A stretch of DNA of 46,241 bases from Paraburkholderia caffeinitolerans (GCF_902859945.1 NZ_CADIKL010000055.1:1-46241); one strand, 5' to 3'. Counted from the first letter of the stretch, positions 1 through 8,230 are shown. The notes: generated by a model from the sequence alone, not told the origin. A program made the numbers and translations.

Positions 1-1
1 C

Positions 2-1660
2 GAAATGACGGCCGTTGAACAACCACTCCAGATCTTTCAGCTTGCTCATTGGCTCGTGATCGTCAAAAGCTCAAGGCTAACAGACCGACGCTTCGGAATT
101 GCACCACAACCTCACATTCAAACAGGCGACGCGCTGATCACGGCGGATGGCAGCACTGCCCAGTGGCCAGATGCCGACGTGGTCATCGGCAATCCACCGT
201 TCATTGGCAATAAGAAGATGCGCGGTAGATTGGGGGCTGCTTATGTCGAGGCCTTGCGTAAGGCGTATGAAGGCCGTGTACCCGGTGGTGCGGATTTGGT
301 GTGCTACTGGTTTGACAAAGCGAACGATCTGATCAGTGCTGGCCAGCTACAGAGGGCTGGCTTGGTGGCGACCAATAGTATCCGCGGCGGTCGCAACCGC
401 CAAGTACTTCAGCAGGTGTGCGACTCTGCTCGCATCTTCAACGCTTGGAGTGACGAGGCGTGGATCAATGAAGGGGCGGCGGTACGTGTTTCCCTCATTT
501 GCTTCGGTCTGTCTTCAATACCGGCCGTGCTAGACGGATTGCCGGCTGGCACGATCTTCCCGGACCTCACATCGGCCGGTGAGGTCACCCGCGAGAACGC
601 GGACTTAACGCGGGCACGGCCTCTCGCAGAGAACGCGGGCGTCGCCTTCAGCGGCATTACGAAAAAAGGTGCGTTCGACATTGACGGAAAATGCGCGCGG
701 CAAATGTTACTGGAGAGTGGAAATCCAAATGGCCGGCACAATTCCGACGTGCTCTCCCCCTGGAAAAATGGCGAGGCTATAGTCAATAGGGACCCAGATA
801 AGTGGATCATCAATTTTGGCGAACGAAGTGAGGTCGACGCTTCTCTTTATCCCGGGCCGTTCACAGTGGTCGAGAACCATGTAAAGCCGGCGCGATCGAC
901 CTCAAACGCGAAGGGCGAGCGTGAGAATTGGTGGAAGCTCGCTAGACGCGCTCCTGATATGTTCGCGGCTATCCAGGGTCATCATCGCTTCATCGTTACG
1001 CCCGAGGTCTCAAAGCATAGAATTTTCGCTTGGCTTAGCCCCGGTACAGTGCCCGATAAAAATTTGGTCGTAATTGCACGAGACGATCTTGTGACATTTG
1101 GAGTGCTCCACTCGCGGCTGCACGAACTGTGGGCGCTGCGGATGGGCACGAGCCTAGAGGACCGGCCGCGCTACACCTCTTCCACAACGTTTCGAACTTT
1201 TCCCTTTCCTCCCGGCCTTACACTCGAGGACACGGCGTATCAGCAGACCGCGGTATTGCCAGATGGCACGCTGATACCAGCAAACTTGCCTGTCGGCATT
1301 CGGCGGCATGCAGCGGCCATTGCCCGCGCCGCCAAACGACTCGACGAGCTGCGCCAGGCATGGCTCAACCCGCCGGAATGGACGAAGCGCGTCCCCGAAG
1401 TCGTTCCCATGGGAATGAAAACCAGTCCCTACCCGGATCGCATCGAGGCCAAGCCGGGATGCGAGAAAGACCTTGCCAAGCGCACGCTCACCAATCTCTA
1501 CAATGAGCGTCCGGCTTGGCTCGACACAACCCACAAAGATCTCGACAAAGCCGTGGCGTCATCCTACGGCTGGACCGATTACACGCCAGCTATGCGAGAT
1601 GAGGAAATCCTGAGCCGTCTGTTGACGCTGAATCTGGAACAGTCTAAAAGTACCGATTAG
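2..1660 (+). CDS. MmeI-type adenine-specific DNA methyltransferase/restriction enzyme, 3' part
   Basis: The frame is open to the left edge, so the true start and the N-terminal half are missing. The visible part carries the amino-methyltransferase motif IV NPPF (in IGNPPFIGNKKM, residues about 61-72 counted from the ATG at 5), followed by the segment GADLVCYWFDKANDLI and then about 450 residues that fit the target-recognition and C-terminal regions of the MmeI family (type IIL enzymes, in which one polypeptide methylates adenine and, in full-length members, also cuts DNA). The SAM-binding motif I and any N-terminal endonuclease domain would lie upstream of the window, so restriction activity cannot be judged. 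The gene converges on a seven-gene minus-strand operon; a weak hairpin (CCGTCT/AGACGG, 1713-1729) lies in the 280-bp gap between them. Family call is from motif and flanking sequence; confident for methyltransferase, less so for subtype. Confidence 0.82.
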   Translation, partial: EMTAVEQPLQIFQLAHWLVIVKSSRLTDRRFGIAPQPHIQTGDALITADGSTAQWPDADVVIGNPPFIGNKKMRGRLGAAYVEALRKAYEGRVPGGADLVCYWFDKANDLISAGQLQRAGLVATNSIRGGRNRQVLQQVCDSARIFNAWSDEAWINEGAAVRVSLICFGLSSIPAVLDGLPAGTIFPDLTSAGEVTRENADLTRARPLAENAGVAFSGITKKGAFDIDGKCARQMLLESGNPNGRHNSDVLSPWKNGEAIVNRDPDKWIINFGERSEVDASLYPGPFTVVENHVKPARSTSNAKGERENWWKLARRAPDMFAAIQGHHRFIVTPEVSKHRIFAWLSPGTVPDKNLVVIARDDLVTFGVLHSRLHELWALRMGTSLEDRPRYTSSTTFRTFPFPPGLTLEDTAYQQTAVLPDGTLIPANLPVGIRRHAAAIARAAKRLDELRQAWLNPPEWTKRVPEVVPMGMKTSPYPDRIEAKPGCEKDLAKRTLTNLYNERPAWLDTTHKDLDKAVASSYGWTDYTPAMRDEEILSRLLTLNLEQSKSTD

Positions 1661-1940
1661 TCGCCCTGATTCGCAGATGACGCGCCGGCCCTTCTCACTC
1701 GCTGCGCATCATCCGTCTACCAGAGACGGTGATTCATCGTACCCGGAATCAATCAAATAAAGCCGGATGATACTCCTTGTGCAGAGCTGCACGACTGACA
1801 GCAGAATCGAAACGACTCGCTTTTTGGCTCGCCGCCGATATTGCGACTGCCGTTGTCGCCGGATCGATTGTCGTACCTTGTAGGTCGAATACGTTTCGAT
1901 CCTGCAGTTTCCGATTCAAAGTGAGACGTGTGCTACCGCG

Positions 1941-2399
1941 TCAAATTCGCGCGTCTTCGCTTTCCGCTCCGGCCGCGGTCACCACGTCTACAACGAAGAA
2001 CCAAAACACGCATCCAAGCGCGAACAGAACCGCCCCCACGAGCGAGACGTGCCCAATCAACAGTGTGAACGCAGCAATGCTGCTTAGAAAGCCGACACCT
2101 CGCGCTAGTCCACGATACCCGCTGGCCTTTCGTCGTTGAATAACTGTCACCGTCCTATCAAGCAATAGTTGCGCTACAAGCGCCGGCTGGGCAACTGCTA
2201 ACAGCGTAATGACCAGTCGACCTCCTCCGATCGCCGCTGCGTTGGTTACGGCGACGAGAAGCGTAGCCCCTACAAAAGCAGTGTAGGCTCCAAACATCTC
2301 TGAACGCAGAGCATGCAGCACTTCAGGCGTTTGAGAACGTGCACGCTCCACAACCTTCCCGTAGTTGCTAAGCGGTTTAGGAGATTGCGAATCCGCCAT
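1941..2399 (-). CDS. Small multi-pass membrane protein, unknown function
   Basis: 152 residues. After a polar N-terminus (about 40 residues) there are three or four hydrophobic segments: around residues 42-60 (FVGATLLVAVTNAAAI), 62-80 (LVITLLAVAQPALVAQLLL), and two near the C-terminus (FLSSIAAFTLLIGHVSLV and GAVLFALGCVFWFFVVDVV). I do not recognise the family. It is the last gene of the minus-strand operon, 17 bp behind the HExxH protein gene, so it could be the membrane partner of that putative peptidase or an effector of the cassette. That role is inference only. Confidence 0.6.
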   Translation of the reverse strand: MADSQSPKPLSNYGKVVERARSQTPEVLHALRSEMFGAYTAFVGATLLVAVTNAAAIGGGRLVITLLAVAQPALVAQLLLDRTVTVIQRRKASGYRGLARGVGFLSSIAAFTLLIGHVSLVGAVLFALGCVFWFFVVDVVTAAGAESEDARI

Positions 2400-2416
2400 T
2401 GGCTTTCCCCGATTTC

Positions 2417-2866
2417 CTAGTTCATCTCATGCTGTCGCGCGTCAACTTCGAGCGGCGCTTGCTCATACCCGAATGTCGCAATCTGCTGCAGATATGTCGG
2501 CAGAAAAGTTGCAATCGAACCGGCCGTTTCATACTGGTGAACGTGTCGGAATTCATGGGTCAATAATCGGCGAGTAGCGTGCCCGTTGACGACAATGACG
2601 GCGTGACCCAATGTCAGGCCCACCATGTTCGGACCCAGTAATCCTGTGCTGAGCGCTACGCCTCTCAGAGTTGGATCGTACGGCAGCGGCAAGCTCGTGA
2701 CGATGGCGACCCGGATTAACTCGGGCGCTTGCACGCCGACCGCTCGCGCGTCTGCTACGCAGTGTTGCGGGAGGGGTGCGCCGGTCGAGAGCACCAACGC
2801 GGACTGCTGTTCCGCCCAAGCAATCGCGCCAGGCAGGATCGAGGGCAATAATGCGGCTAAGTCCAT
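2417..2866 (-). CDS. Putative HExxH zinc metallopeptidase-like protein
   Basis: 149 residues. It carries HEFRHVHQYE at about residues 104-113, a HExxH zinc-binding motif, with a downstream acidic run (LEVDARQHE, about 138-146) that could supply the third ligand, as in gluzincins and DUF4157-like domains where the motif is HExxHxxQ. No signal peptide is obvious. The short region before the motif (VGLTLGHAVIVVNGHATRRLLTHEFRH) resembles the strand-then-helix arrangement common in such minimal domains. It lies 17 bp behind the upstream gene and 17 bp ahead of the membrane-protein gene, so it is almost certainly co-transcribed with them. Catalytic activity is inferred from the motif; substrate is unknown. 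Confidence 0.6.
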   Translation of the reverse strand: MDLAALLPSILPGAIAWAEQQSALVLSTGAPLPQHCVADARAVGVQAPELIRVAIVTSLPLPYDPTLRGVALSTGLLGPNMVGLTLGHAVIVVNGHATRRLLTHEFRHVHQYETAGSIATFLPTYLQQIATFGYEQAPLEVDARQHEMN

Positions 2867-2883
2867 TTGCGTTTTCCGTGGTG

Positions 2884-3642
2884 TCAGGCAAGTTCAGCAG
2901 GAACCCGAGCTACCGGGCCCGCGTGTAGATGGTCAGCTGCCAGCTCCAAGGCCTTATCGCGCCACCGATTATGTGCGACATACCGCGGATGACTCGTCCT
3001 GTAGCAGAGAGTCCGGCCGACGCGGAATTGCCACAGGCAACGCGGCTCGATTGCCACACTATCAGTCCGATCAGGGAAACATTCGCGCAAGAATCGATCA
3101 TAGCCTGCCCCTGTGGTGAAGAGGATGACATCAGGTTCTGTGACAGCAATGTGGGCGCGAAGCAAGTCCCGCGATAGTGCGTGGATAAGATCGAACGATT
3201 CCGCCCGCGTCGGCGAGCCCCCGGCATGACTCACACAAAACAGATTCGCCCACCCGACCGCGACTTCAGCATCGGGCAGTAGGGTGTGCATCGACCGTTT
3301 CACCTGGCGTAAGAACTGAAGGAATTTGTGGCGTTCGGGTGGACGCTCCAGCCACCGAGCGTGCGACCGCATCGACTCGAAAACAGCGTCAATTGTGGGC
3401 ACGTTTCGCTGCTTGAACTTGCATTCTTTATCTCGCCACGCCTTCGTTTCCATACCCACAACGAGTAGACGGTGCTTCGCACCCGCAAAGCTAGCTGGAA
3501 CAGTGGGAAGGAATAGCCCCGAAAGGCCCTGCGCACCATCGAAGACGGCAGCAAGGTCCCTAGCGGTGAGAATATCGAGATAGCTCTGCGCCAACGCGAG
3601 TGCGTGGCTGTCAGTCCCGCTGCTTGTGAGAGTTTCGCCCAT
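2884..3642 (-). CDS. Unknown protein, possible uracil-DNA-glycosylase-fold
   Basis: 252 residues from the ATG at 3642. An in-frame start at 3723 would overlap the upstream cREC gene by 50 bp and is less likely. A core with LLVVGMETKAW near residue 55-65, DVILFTTGAGYDRFL near 170-185 and TSHPRY near 215-220 has the order of the uracil-DNA glycosylase superfamily (glycine-rich first strand motif, later SHPxx-type loop). The match is only motif-level, so this is a hypothesis. The gene sits 31 bp behind the cREC gene and 17 bp ahead of the HExxH gene. If the fold is right, it could act on modified nucleic acid within the presumed defence operon. Confidence 0.5.
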   Translation of the reverse strand: MGETLTSSGTDSHALALAQSYLDILTARDLAAVFDGAQGLSGLFLPTVPASFAGAKHRLLVVGMETKAWRDKECKFKQRNVPTIDAVFESMRSHARWLERPPERHKFLQFLRQVKRSMHTLLPDAEVAVGWANLFCVSHAGGSPTRAESFDLIHALSRDLLRAHIAVTEPDVILFTTGAGYDRFLRECFPDRTDSVAIEPRCLWQFRVGRTLCYRTSHPRYVAHNRWRDKALELAADHLHAGPVARVPAELA

Positions 3643-3673
3643 GTTGATCGTTTGCTTTTTTGTTTCGCGGTAC

Positions 3674-3994
3674 TCAAGCCCGGACGTCACGATGGATAGA
3701 ACGCTCGCGCATGAACCTTTCAATCGCTTGGACGCCGGCTTGCATGTTCTCCGCCGCAGACGGGTTCGCAGACTGAATCACGATCACTGGAGGCATGAAT
3801 CCTCGAAGCGCGACTGCCTCCTCGATCCAGACAATAACGTCGTAGCCCGTTCCGCGCGCCTCATCGCCCAAGTCATGGTCCAAACTGAGTTCCGTCACGC
3901 CCCCTGCGTCAAGGAGCCGGATAGCTTCGGACGGCCAATACACTCGATGCCAGCCCGCTGGCGTCGGGCGCTCGTCATCAAGAAACAGCTTCAT
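3674..3994 (-). CDS. Cyclic-phosphate-processing receiver (cREC) domain protein
   Basis: 106 residues from the ATG at 3994 (MKLFLDDERPTP), which has an AAGGA just upstream and matches the usual start of the family; an ATG at 4039 adds 15 residues unlike the family. Visible hallmarks are the LFLDDERPTP acidic cluster, a mid-protein SLDHDLGD motif, and GTGYDVIVWIEEAV plus VIVIQSANPSAAENM towards the end. These match the cREC family, receiver-like proteins that lack a standard response-regulator context and that comparative genomics has predicted to process cyclic phosphates in RNA-repair or conflict settings. The gene lies 75 bp behind the HEPN-like gene and 31 bp ahead of the UDG-like gene. 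Family assignment is good; biochemical role is prediction from the family. Confidence 0.78.
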   Translation of the reverse strand: MKLFLDDERPTPAGWHRVYWPSEAIRLLDAGGVTELSLDHDLGDEARGTGYDVIVWIEEAVALRGFMPPVIVIQSANPSAAENMQAGVQAIERFMRERSIHRDVRA

Positions 3995-4069
3995 GTCCTT
4001 CTGCCTGTTTTCCTGTGTCCCGGTTACTTGCGTGCCCAATCGCGTCGTCCGCGATTGGGCACGCCTGCA

Positions 4070-4795
4070 TTAGCTTACGACGGTGCTCAGTTGGGAAGCA
4101 CAATACACTTTGACTTCCTTGAGCACGTCGAGGGCCTGTTGAACAGGATAGACCTTCACGGAGCTCAGGTGTTGGGCGATCGCGGCTTTGCTCTGCTGGA
4201 AAAGCTCGCGCGCGAACTCCGGAATTCCCTGGAATTCGAACGCCTTCTCAACGTCTTTAGCGTCGAGCTTCGCGCCTTCGAGGCCCGCCAGGGGCTGAAG
4301 CTTGGAGACTAGTAGCACGCTGAAATCGTGCGCGAACTCGAGGCTAAATGTCCGGGCGTCGACTGCGGGCGCCTGGATTTGCACAAGTCGGCCGTAGTCG
4401 TCAAACCGCAAGATATCGGTCGGTACAAAGAAGCGACCTTCCGTCCATAGTGAAAGAATGGGGTGGCCGTCGTGAGTCGCGGCGTTTCGGCATGTACGCA
4501 TAAATAGTCCGTGCCTCAACGGGTCGATGTCTTGCGGGCCGATTTTAGTACCAGTTATTGTCGATCCGGCGTCCTTGAGGGTCATTATCGCGTTGCTAAA
4601 ACCCGAAAGAGCGTAGAGAACCTCGGCGTGACAGTCTTCGTCTGTGGGGCTACCAACCAGAAAGTCCGACATGGCTTGATCGCAGCATCGTACGATCCGT
4701 TTAAGATCGAATAGAAATTCTTTGACTTTCCCTTTGAAGAAGTTCGCGACCCAGAGTTGATGTTGTTGCGGCGTGAGGTCCATGGGCACTGTCAT
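4070..4795 (-). CDS. HEPN-like protein of unknown family (RNAATH motif)
   Basis: 241 residues, predicted mostly helical, no signal peptide or membrane segment. Around residues 102-107 it has RNAATH, preceded by LFMRTC and followed by DGHPILSLWTEGRFFVP. R-x4-H with a polar residue after Arg (RNxxxH) is the signature of HEPN ribonucleases, which lie at the end of a helical bundle and cleave RNA leaving 2',3'-cyclic phosphate ends. The upstream helix-rich segment (residues about 15-75) would form the first half of the bundle. The next gene of the operon encodes a cREC protein, which fits a cyclic-phosphate theme. I do not recognise a named family; a non-catalytic four-helix protein is the main alternative. 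Confidence 0.6.
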   Translation of the reverse strand: MTVPMDLTPQQHQLWVANFFKGKVKEFLFDLKRIVRCCDQAMSDFLVGSPTDEDCHAEVLYALSGFSNAIMTLKDAGSTITGTKIGPQDIDPLRHGLFMRTCRNAATHDGHPILSLWTEGRFFVPTDILRFDDYGRLVQIQAPAVDARTFSLEFAHDFSVLLVSKLQPLAGLEGAKLDAKDVEKAFEFQGIPEFARELFQQSKAAIAQHLSSVKVYPVQQALDVLKEVKVYCASQLSTVVS

Positions 4796-4948
4796 CGTGG
4801 AGAAACCGGAAATCTTACGCGAAAGACGAGTCGGTCGGGTTCAGCCACCGGCTCTTTGTGCGGCTTAGATATCGCGCGACTATTCCACGCGCATGACTCC
4901 GCTCCTTGACCTGTTGCTATCTCGTCGCATACTGTCGCCGAAGTTTTC

Positions 4949-5260
4949 CTACGTGTGTTGCCGAGGTTCGATTCGGCCTTTCTCGCCGACAACGAGGCCG
5001 AGTTCCCAAAGCACGTTTACGACGATCTGGTCGAAGACTGCTAGGGCATGCAGGAAATCCCCGTTTAGCAGCGACTCGTTCACCGAATCGACGAAGCTCG
5101 CCTCCTCGATGTCGGGATACTTTGCGCTAACAGCCTTAAATATCGGGTTCTCGCCGGTTAGGCCACGCGCCTGTTTGAGCTTGGCTTCAAGGTCCGAATA
5201 CGTCAGTCCGGACATCAGCGATGCGTACTCGAAGAGCTGCGCGATAGGCCCCACTTGCAC
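4949..5260 (-). CDS. Hypothetical protein
   Basis: 103 residues. The coding style is convincing (helical, acidic, no membrane segment), with LTYSDLEAKLKQARGL near the start and FLHALAVFDQIVVNVLWELG near the end. The C-terminus (GEKGRIEPRQHT) looks abrupt, so it may be slightly truncated. The family is not recognised. It lies 47 bp behind the first gene of the operon and 153 bp ahead of the HEPN-like gene. Candidate roles such as an antitoxin or helper for the HEPN-like protein rest on position only. Confidence 0.5.
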   Translation of the reverse strand: MQVGPIAQLFEYASLMSGLTYSDLEAKLKQARGLTGENPIFKAVSAKYPDIEEASFVDSVNESLLNGDFLHALAVFDQIVVNVLWELGLVVGEKGRIEPRQHT

Positions 5261-5307
5261 AGAACCGCTACCAGTCTTTCATCCAGTCTTCTGCGATCCG
5301 GCCCGCG

Positions 5308-5658
5308 TCACTTGCGACGTTCAGCGTCGGGACCCGGCACGGGGATAGTCCACTCAGCCACCACTTCCCCCGCTTCGGGTTCGCGCTCTCGCCGAAGCTC
5401 CAGGATGCGACCGTGAGCGACAACCACTTTCAGGTCGAGTCTCACGCCTTTCCGGAAGTGGAACAAATAAGCCGTGAAGGAGGCTGTGTTGCTGGCAAAG
5501 TAACCGTCACTCAGAAACTGTCGACGCGCGACAAGTCCATCGCTTGCCACCCAGTAATCGGCCATGGCGCAATCGAGCGACTTCGTCTGCCAGTCCTTTC
5601 TCGGCAGGTCTTCGAGGAACGGCTCGAAATCCTGAGAAAACTCGAATGTATCGTTCAT
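5308..5658 (-). CDS. Hypothetical protein, first gene of the minus-strand operon
   Basis: 116 residues from the ATG at 5658 (MNDTFEFSQDFEPFLEDLPR). The frame stays open for another 111 codons upstream, but that extension is rich in Arg/Pro and does not look like protein, so the internal start is preferred. It is soluble, with alternating strands such as FTAYLFHFRKGVRLDLKVVV followed by a charged tail. The family is not recognised. It is the promoter-proximal member of a run of seven same-strand genes down to 1941. The 494-bp gap upstream, which holds a perfect palindrome, is where its promoter should be. Confidence 0.5.
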   Translation of the reverse strand: MNDTFEFSQDFEPFLEDLPRKDWQTKSLDCAMADYWVASDGLVARRQFLSDGYFASNTASFTAYLFHFRKGVRLDLKVVVAHGRILELRREREPEAGEVVAEWTIPVPGPDAERRK

Positions 5659-6152
5659 CCTCGAGCGCGGCTTCGCTGGTGTTAGCGTCGACCTAGGGTA
5701 ACATGGCCTCCCCAGTCTCCGGGCTGGCACTGCAAAACTGGTTAGGGCCGCTTCCGCGCCACAGTTTGCTCGTCGCGGGAATGTGCGGGACGGGACTGCA
5801 CCAGAATGGTGACGCAGACCGGGCTTTCGCGTGTGGCGAGGAAGGAATCCGCAATGCGTCGATGTTTCTGCGACTCTTCTCAAGCGTCTTCCCTGGACCA
5901 TTTCAGAATCAATCTTCGCGGGTAGATCACGATTGCCGCGCGGCAATCGTGCGGTGCCACCGTCAGGGGTTGGAACGACGAATGTCTGCACCGGGCCCGG
6001 GTCTCTGAAAGCCGAACCCTGTGCTGTCCGTGGACCTGCTGATTGGCAGGTGTCATCCCGGCGTGGTAAAAAAGTCGTCCCTTGCGGGGGATCGCCTCCA
6101 TGCGATGCCGCATTCTCGCGATTTCAGGTTTCAACATCGACAGGATTCAAAA
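5659..6152. other. Divergent intergenic region
   Basis: 494 bp between the minus-strand operon and the cold-shock gene. Short open frames here on both strands lack a convincing start or protein-like composition. The region should hold the operon promoter and the long 5' leader typical of csp genes, but I could not place -10/-35 boxes with confidence. Its clearest structure is the perfect palindrome at 5928-5951, listed separately. Confidence 0.5.
5928..5951. repeat. 24-bp perfect palindrome
   Basis: CACGATTGCCGC is followed immediately, with no spacer, by its exact reverse complement. A palindrome of this length without a loop fits a dimeric protein operator or a recombination site better than a terminator, and there is no T-run. 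It lies 270 bp upstream of the minus-strand operon start and 202 bp upstream of the csp start. Confidence 0.75.
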
Positions 6153-6356
6153 ATGGCAACTGGCACTGTGAAATGGTTCAACGATGCGAAAGGCTTTGGC
6201 TTCATCAGCCCGGATGACGGCGGCGAAGACCTGTTCGCCCACTTTTCCGAGATCGAGACGGAAGGCTTCAAGTCGCTGCAGGAAAACCAGAAAGTAAGCT
6301 TCGATGTGAAGATGGGGCCGAAGGGCAAGCAGGCTGCAAACATCAAGCCAGCCTGA
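6153..6356 (+). CDS. cspA: Cold-shock protein (CspA family)
   Basis: 67 residues, the normal length for the family. The single OB-fold cold-shock domain shows RNP1 (KGFGFI, residues 13-18) and RNP2 (DLFAHF, residues about 26-31), the aromatic nucleic-acid-binding patches. It binds single-stranded RNA/DNA in the cytoplasm and melts RNA secondary structure. The start at 6153 is fixed by the conserved MATGTVKWFN; an in-frame ATG at 6021 would add unrelated residues. It is monocistronic, with a strong intrinsic terminator 27 bp after the stop. Bacteria carry several paralogues, so the exact gene letter is uncertain. Confidence 0.95.
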   Translation: MATGTVKWFNDAKGFGFISPDDGGEDLFAHFSEIETEGFKSLQENQKVSFDVKMGPKGKQAANIKPA

Positions 6357-6382
6357 CCGGCGCGCGTCGTATCCCGATGTGT

Positions 6383-6406
6383 GGCCCGCTCTGCGGGCCA
6401 GTTTTT
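6383..6406 (+). terminator. Rho-independent terminator of the cold-shock gene
   Basis: A 7-bp GC stem GGCCCGC / GCGGGCC with a 3-nt loop (6383-6399) is followed by AG and TTTTT. It lies 27 bp downstream of the csp stop codon. Confidence 0.9.
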
Positions 6407-7068
6407 CTTGCGCCCTGTGCATCAATCTCTAAAGCAGCGATGGGCATCCGGCACGTGTCCGCGCCATGCTGTTTGAGCGTCAACAGTAGTTTTGTGCGAA
6501 ACACGATGTCCTGGTGCGCCCTCCTCGCGACATCGATCGAATCTCCGGATGATCGTTGACGAAGTGCAAACGTTTCGCCATAGGCGTGAAGACGCAGGGC
6601 GAAGCGCGCGTTTGCGGTAGCGTTGATGCCGCGCTTTCGGCCACGCTGCCCAGATCCATCATCGCCCGGCAAAACAGCGGATATCCTGTGAAGGAAGACG
6701 GTTGAACTCCGCGCCGGCAATAACACTGTCCTCGACGGATCGACATCTCCGACCAGGAGCACTACGATCAAAAACATGCCGGTCGCCATGGCAGGTGCTC
6801 GTCGCAGGATAATTTTCTGACGATTCGCATTCACCGTGCCAGACTGCCCACCGATGTGGTGGCCCATAGCGCCTCGCGACGCATGCGTAGTGAACCCGCG
6901 CGGTCCCGTGCATGATCGCGGTGGCCGGGACGCCGTCCGCCGCGTAGATTGTTTGAACCAGGCGAGGAGGCAAGTGCCGGAAATGCGTGGCGCTATCCCC
7001 GGTGGGTGCCCGTCGATGCCACCACCCAGTGGACCGACGTCGGGAGCCGTGCTTTCAGGGGAATCGCC
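6407..7068. other. Intergenic stretch, no supported gene
   Basis: 662 bp. Several open frames cross it on both strands, the longest on the minus strand, but all are Arg/Ala-rich, without Shine-Dalgarno sequences or family resemblance. I see no RNA gene or repeat. The last bases hold the promoter region of the gene starting at 7069. Confidence 0.45.
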
Positions 7069-7371
7069 ATGACGACGACTGAGTCACTTCTGACGTTGGC
7101 CGAGTACCTCGAGCTGTCCCTGAACTCCGGCGGAAGTGTGATCATGATGCAGAAATGCAATGACGTCTGTGCCATGTACGTTGGCGATGCCAGGAGAGAT
7201 CAGGATCGCCTGAGATATCACGGGAACATTGCCGCAACCCAGGCCGAAGAGATTCTTGAGCAAACCCACGCTGGACGAAACCGGCTGGAGATCGGCGGAC
7301 AGCTATACCGTTTCATCCGGAGCTTCAAACATTTTGAGGATCGCGGCGCGGTCGTTTTCGCGCCGTCGTGA
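7069..7371 (+). CDS. Hypothetical protein
   Basis: 100 residues from the ATG at 7069, chosen because AGGGGA lies six bases upstream; the open frame extends to 6949 but the extra residues look non-coding. It is a small soluble protein with N-terminal TTTESLLTLAEYLELSL, a central CNDVCAMYVGDARRD and C-terminal QLYRFIRSFKHFEDRGAVVFAPS. The family is not recognised. It is flanked on both sides by stretches without genes and appears to be transcribed alone. Confidence 0.6.
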   Translation: MTTTESLLTLAEYLELSLNSGGSVIMMQKCNDVCAMYVGDARRDQDRLRYHGNIAATQAEEILEQTHAGRNRLEIGGQLYRFIRSFKHFEDRGAVVFAPS

Positions 7372-7867
7372 CACCGGAAGCACGACAATTTCGGGAAACT
7401 TGAATTTGTCGTTTCCGGGTATGTTGTCCATTCCCAAATACTGAAAATCCTCATCAAGGACGTGTCAGGCGAAGTACGTTGCGCTCGAACAGGATCGAGT
7501 GGTCGAGTTCCCGGTCGACGGCGGCCACCGTGATGAGCAGGTCAGTAGAGCCCCCGCTCCATTCGCCGAAGCGCCGATTCCTGTGATAATCCGAATGCCG
7601 CTCCTTGCCGTGAAAGGGTTATCGGCTTGCCGTCGGCACCGTTGACCAGTGCGCCGGGTTCATCGCGGATCCATGAATGGTTACCTGAAATTCCTGCGGG
7701 ACTTCATTCGTTATCCTCTCCATTTCAAACCCGATCGCGGGAACCAGTACATCAAGGATCCCGCCACCCTTACCCGGGCGTATATTTACGCGTCGTGGTG
7801 CGAATGACGCATCAAATACCAACATCGCCGCGTCTATAATAAACACCTGCCGGACACCAACGATCGC
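7372..7867. other. Intergenic stretch, no supported gene; possible promoter at its end
   Basis: 496 bp with no convincing frame. A consensus-like -10 hexamer TATAAT at 7835-7840 stands 28 bp before the ATG at 7868 and could drive the split HTH-like gene, but the -35 position is poor. A long minus-strand frame crossing 7619-8236 is an antisense shadow of the split gene. Confidence 0.4.
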
Positions 7868-8230
7868 ATGGAGCCCTACTTTATGAATCAAGCCCGCGGG
7901 CGATATGCGGGATCCCGCGACAGCGGCCAACGCCAACCTCGCCACGAAAAGAAATCTCAGCCCAACCGGCCGAAACAATCGTATGTGAAGGCGCCTGCGC
8001 CGGACTCCGCCCAGACCGCCTCCATTTTCAAGACACGGTCGTTCCAGTTTCTGGTCGATACGGTAGGCGCAGAGAATATTGCCATCGCACTTGAATCCAG
8101 CATGACGCGCGTGGCCGAACTGTTGAAGGGCGAGAGGTTCACACCCGAGACCGCCTTTCATATGGAAACTACACTCGGGTTGCCGCATTACGCGCAAGAG
8201 AAAAACAATGGACATCGGCCGGAGCCTTGA
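7868..8230 (+). pseudogene. 5' half of a split HTH-like regulatory gene, interrupted by the recombinase element
   Basis: This reading frame gives 120 residues, but only the first 107 belong to the original gene; the last 13 (from TAC at 8189) are element DNA. After a basic, low-complexity N-terminus comes a helix-turn-helix-like module, SFQFLVDTVGAENIAIALES to TPETAFHMETTLGLPH. The module breaks off at LGLPH (CCG CAT, 8183-8188). The missing continuation, GFFDQPNPGLTAETIARLK, follows an identical CCG CAT at 14231-14236 in the same codon phase. A second copy of the same kind of module lies in the 3' half. ATG at 7883 is an alternative start. Function is probably DNA binding, by inference; the truncated product may be inactive or altered. 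Confidence 0.8.
8183..8210 (+). repeat. Left end (attL): core plus left terminal inverted repeat
   Basis: Core CCGCAT (8183-8188) is followed by TACGCGCAAG (8189-8198) and then a partly matching stretch up to about 8209. It pairs with the right end at 14209-14236. The core lies codon-in-phase in the interrupted gene (Pro-His). Confidence 0.85.

Noticed and set aside
5703..6217. Overlapping plus-strand frames upstream of the cold-shock gene
   Set aside because: Arg/Cys/Gly-rich, no family resemblance, and they run through the palindrome and csp leader.
6343..6867. Minus-strand 174-codon frame behind the cold-shock gene
   Set aside because: It overlaps the csp terminator and stop region, has no Shine-Dalgarno sequence, and its composition looks random.
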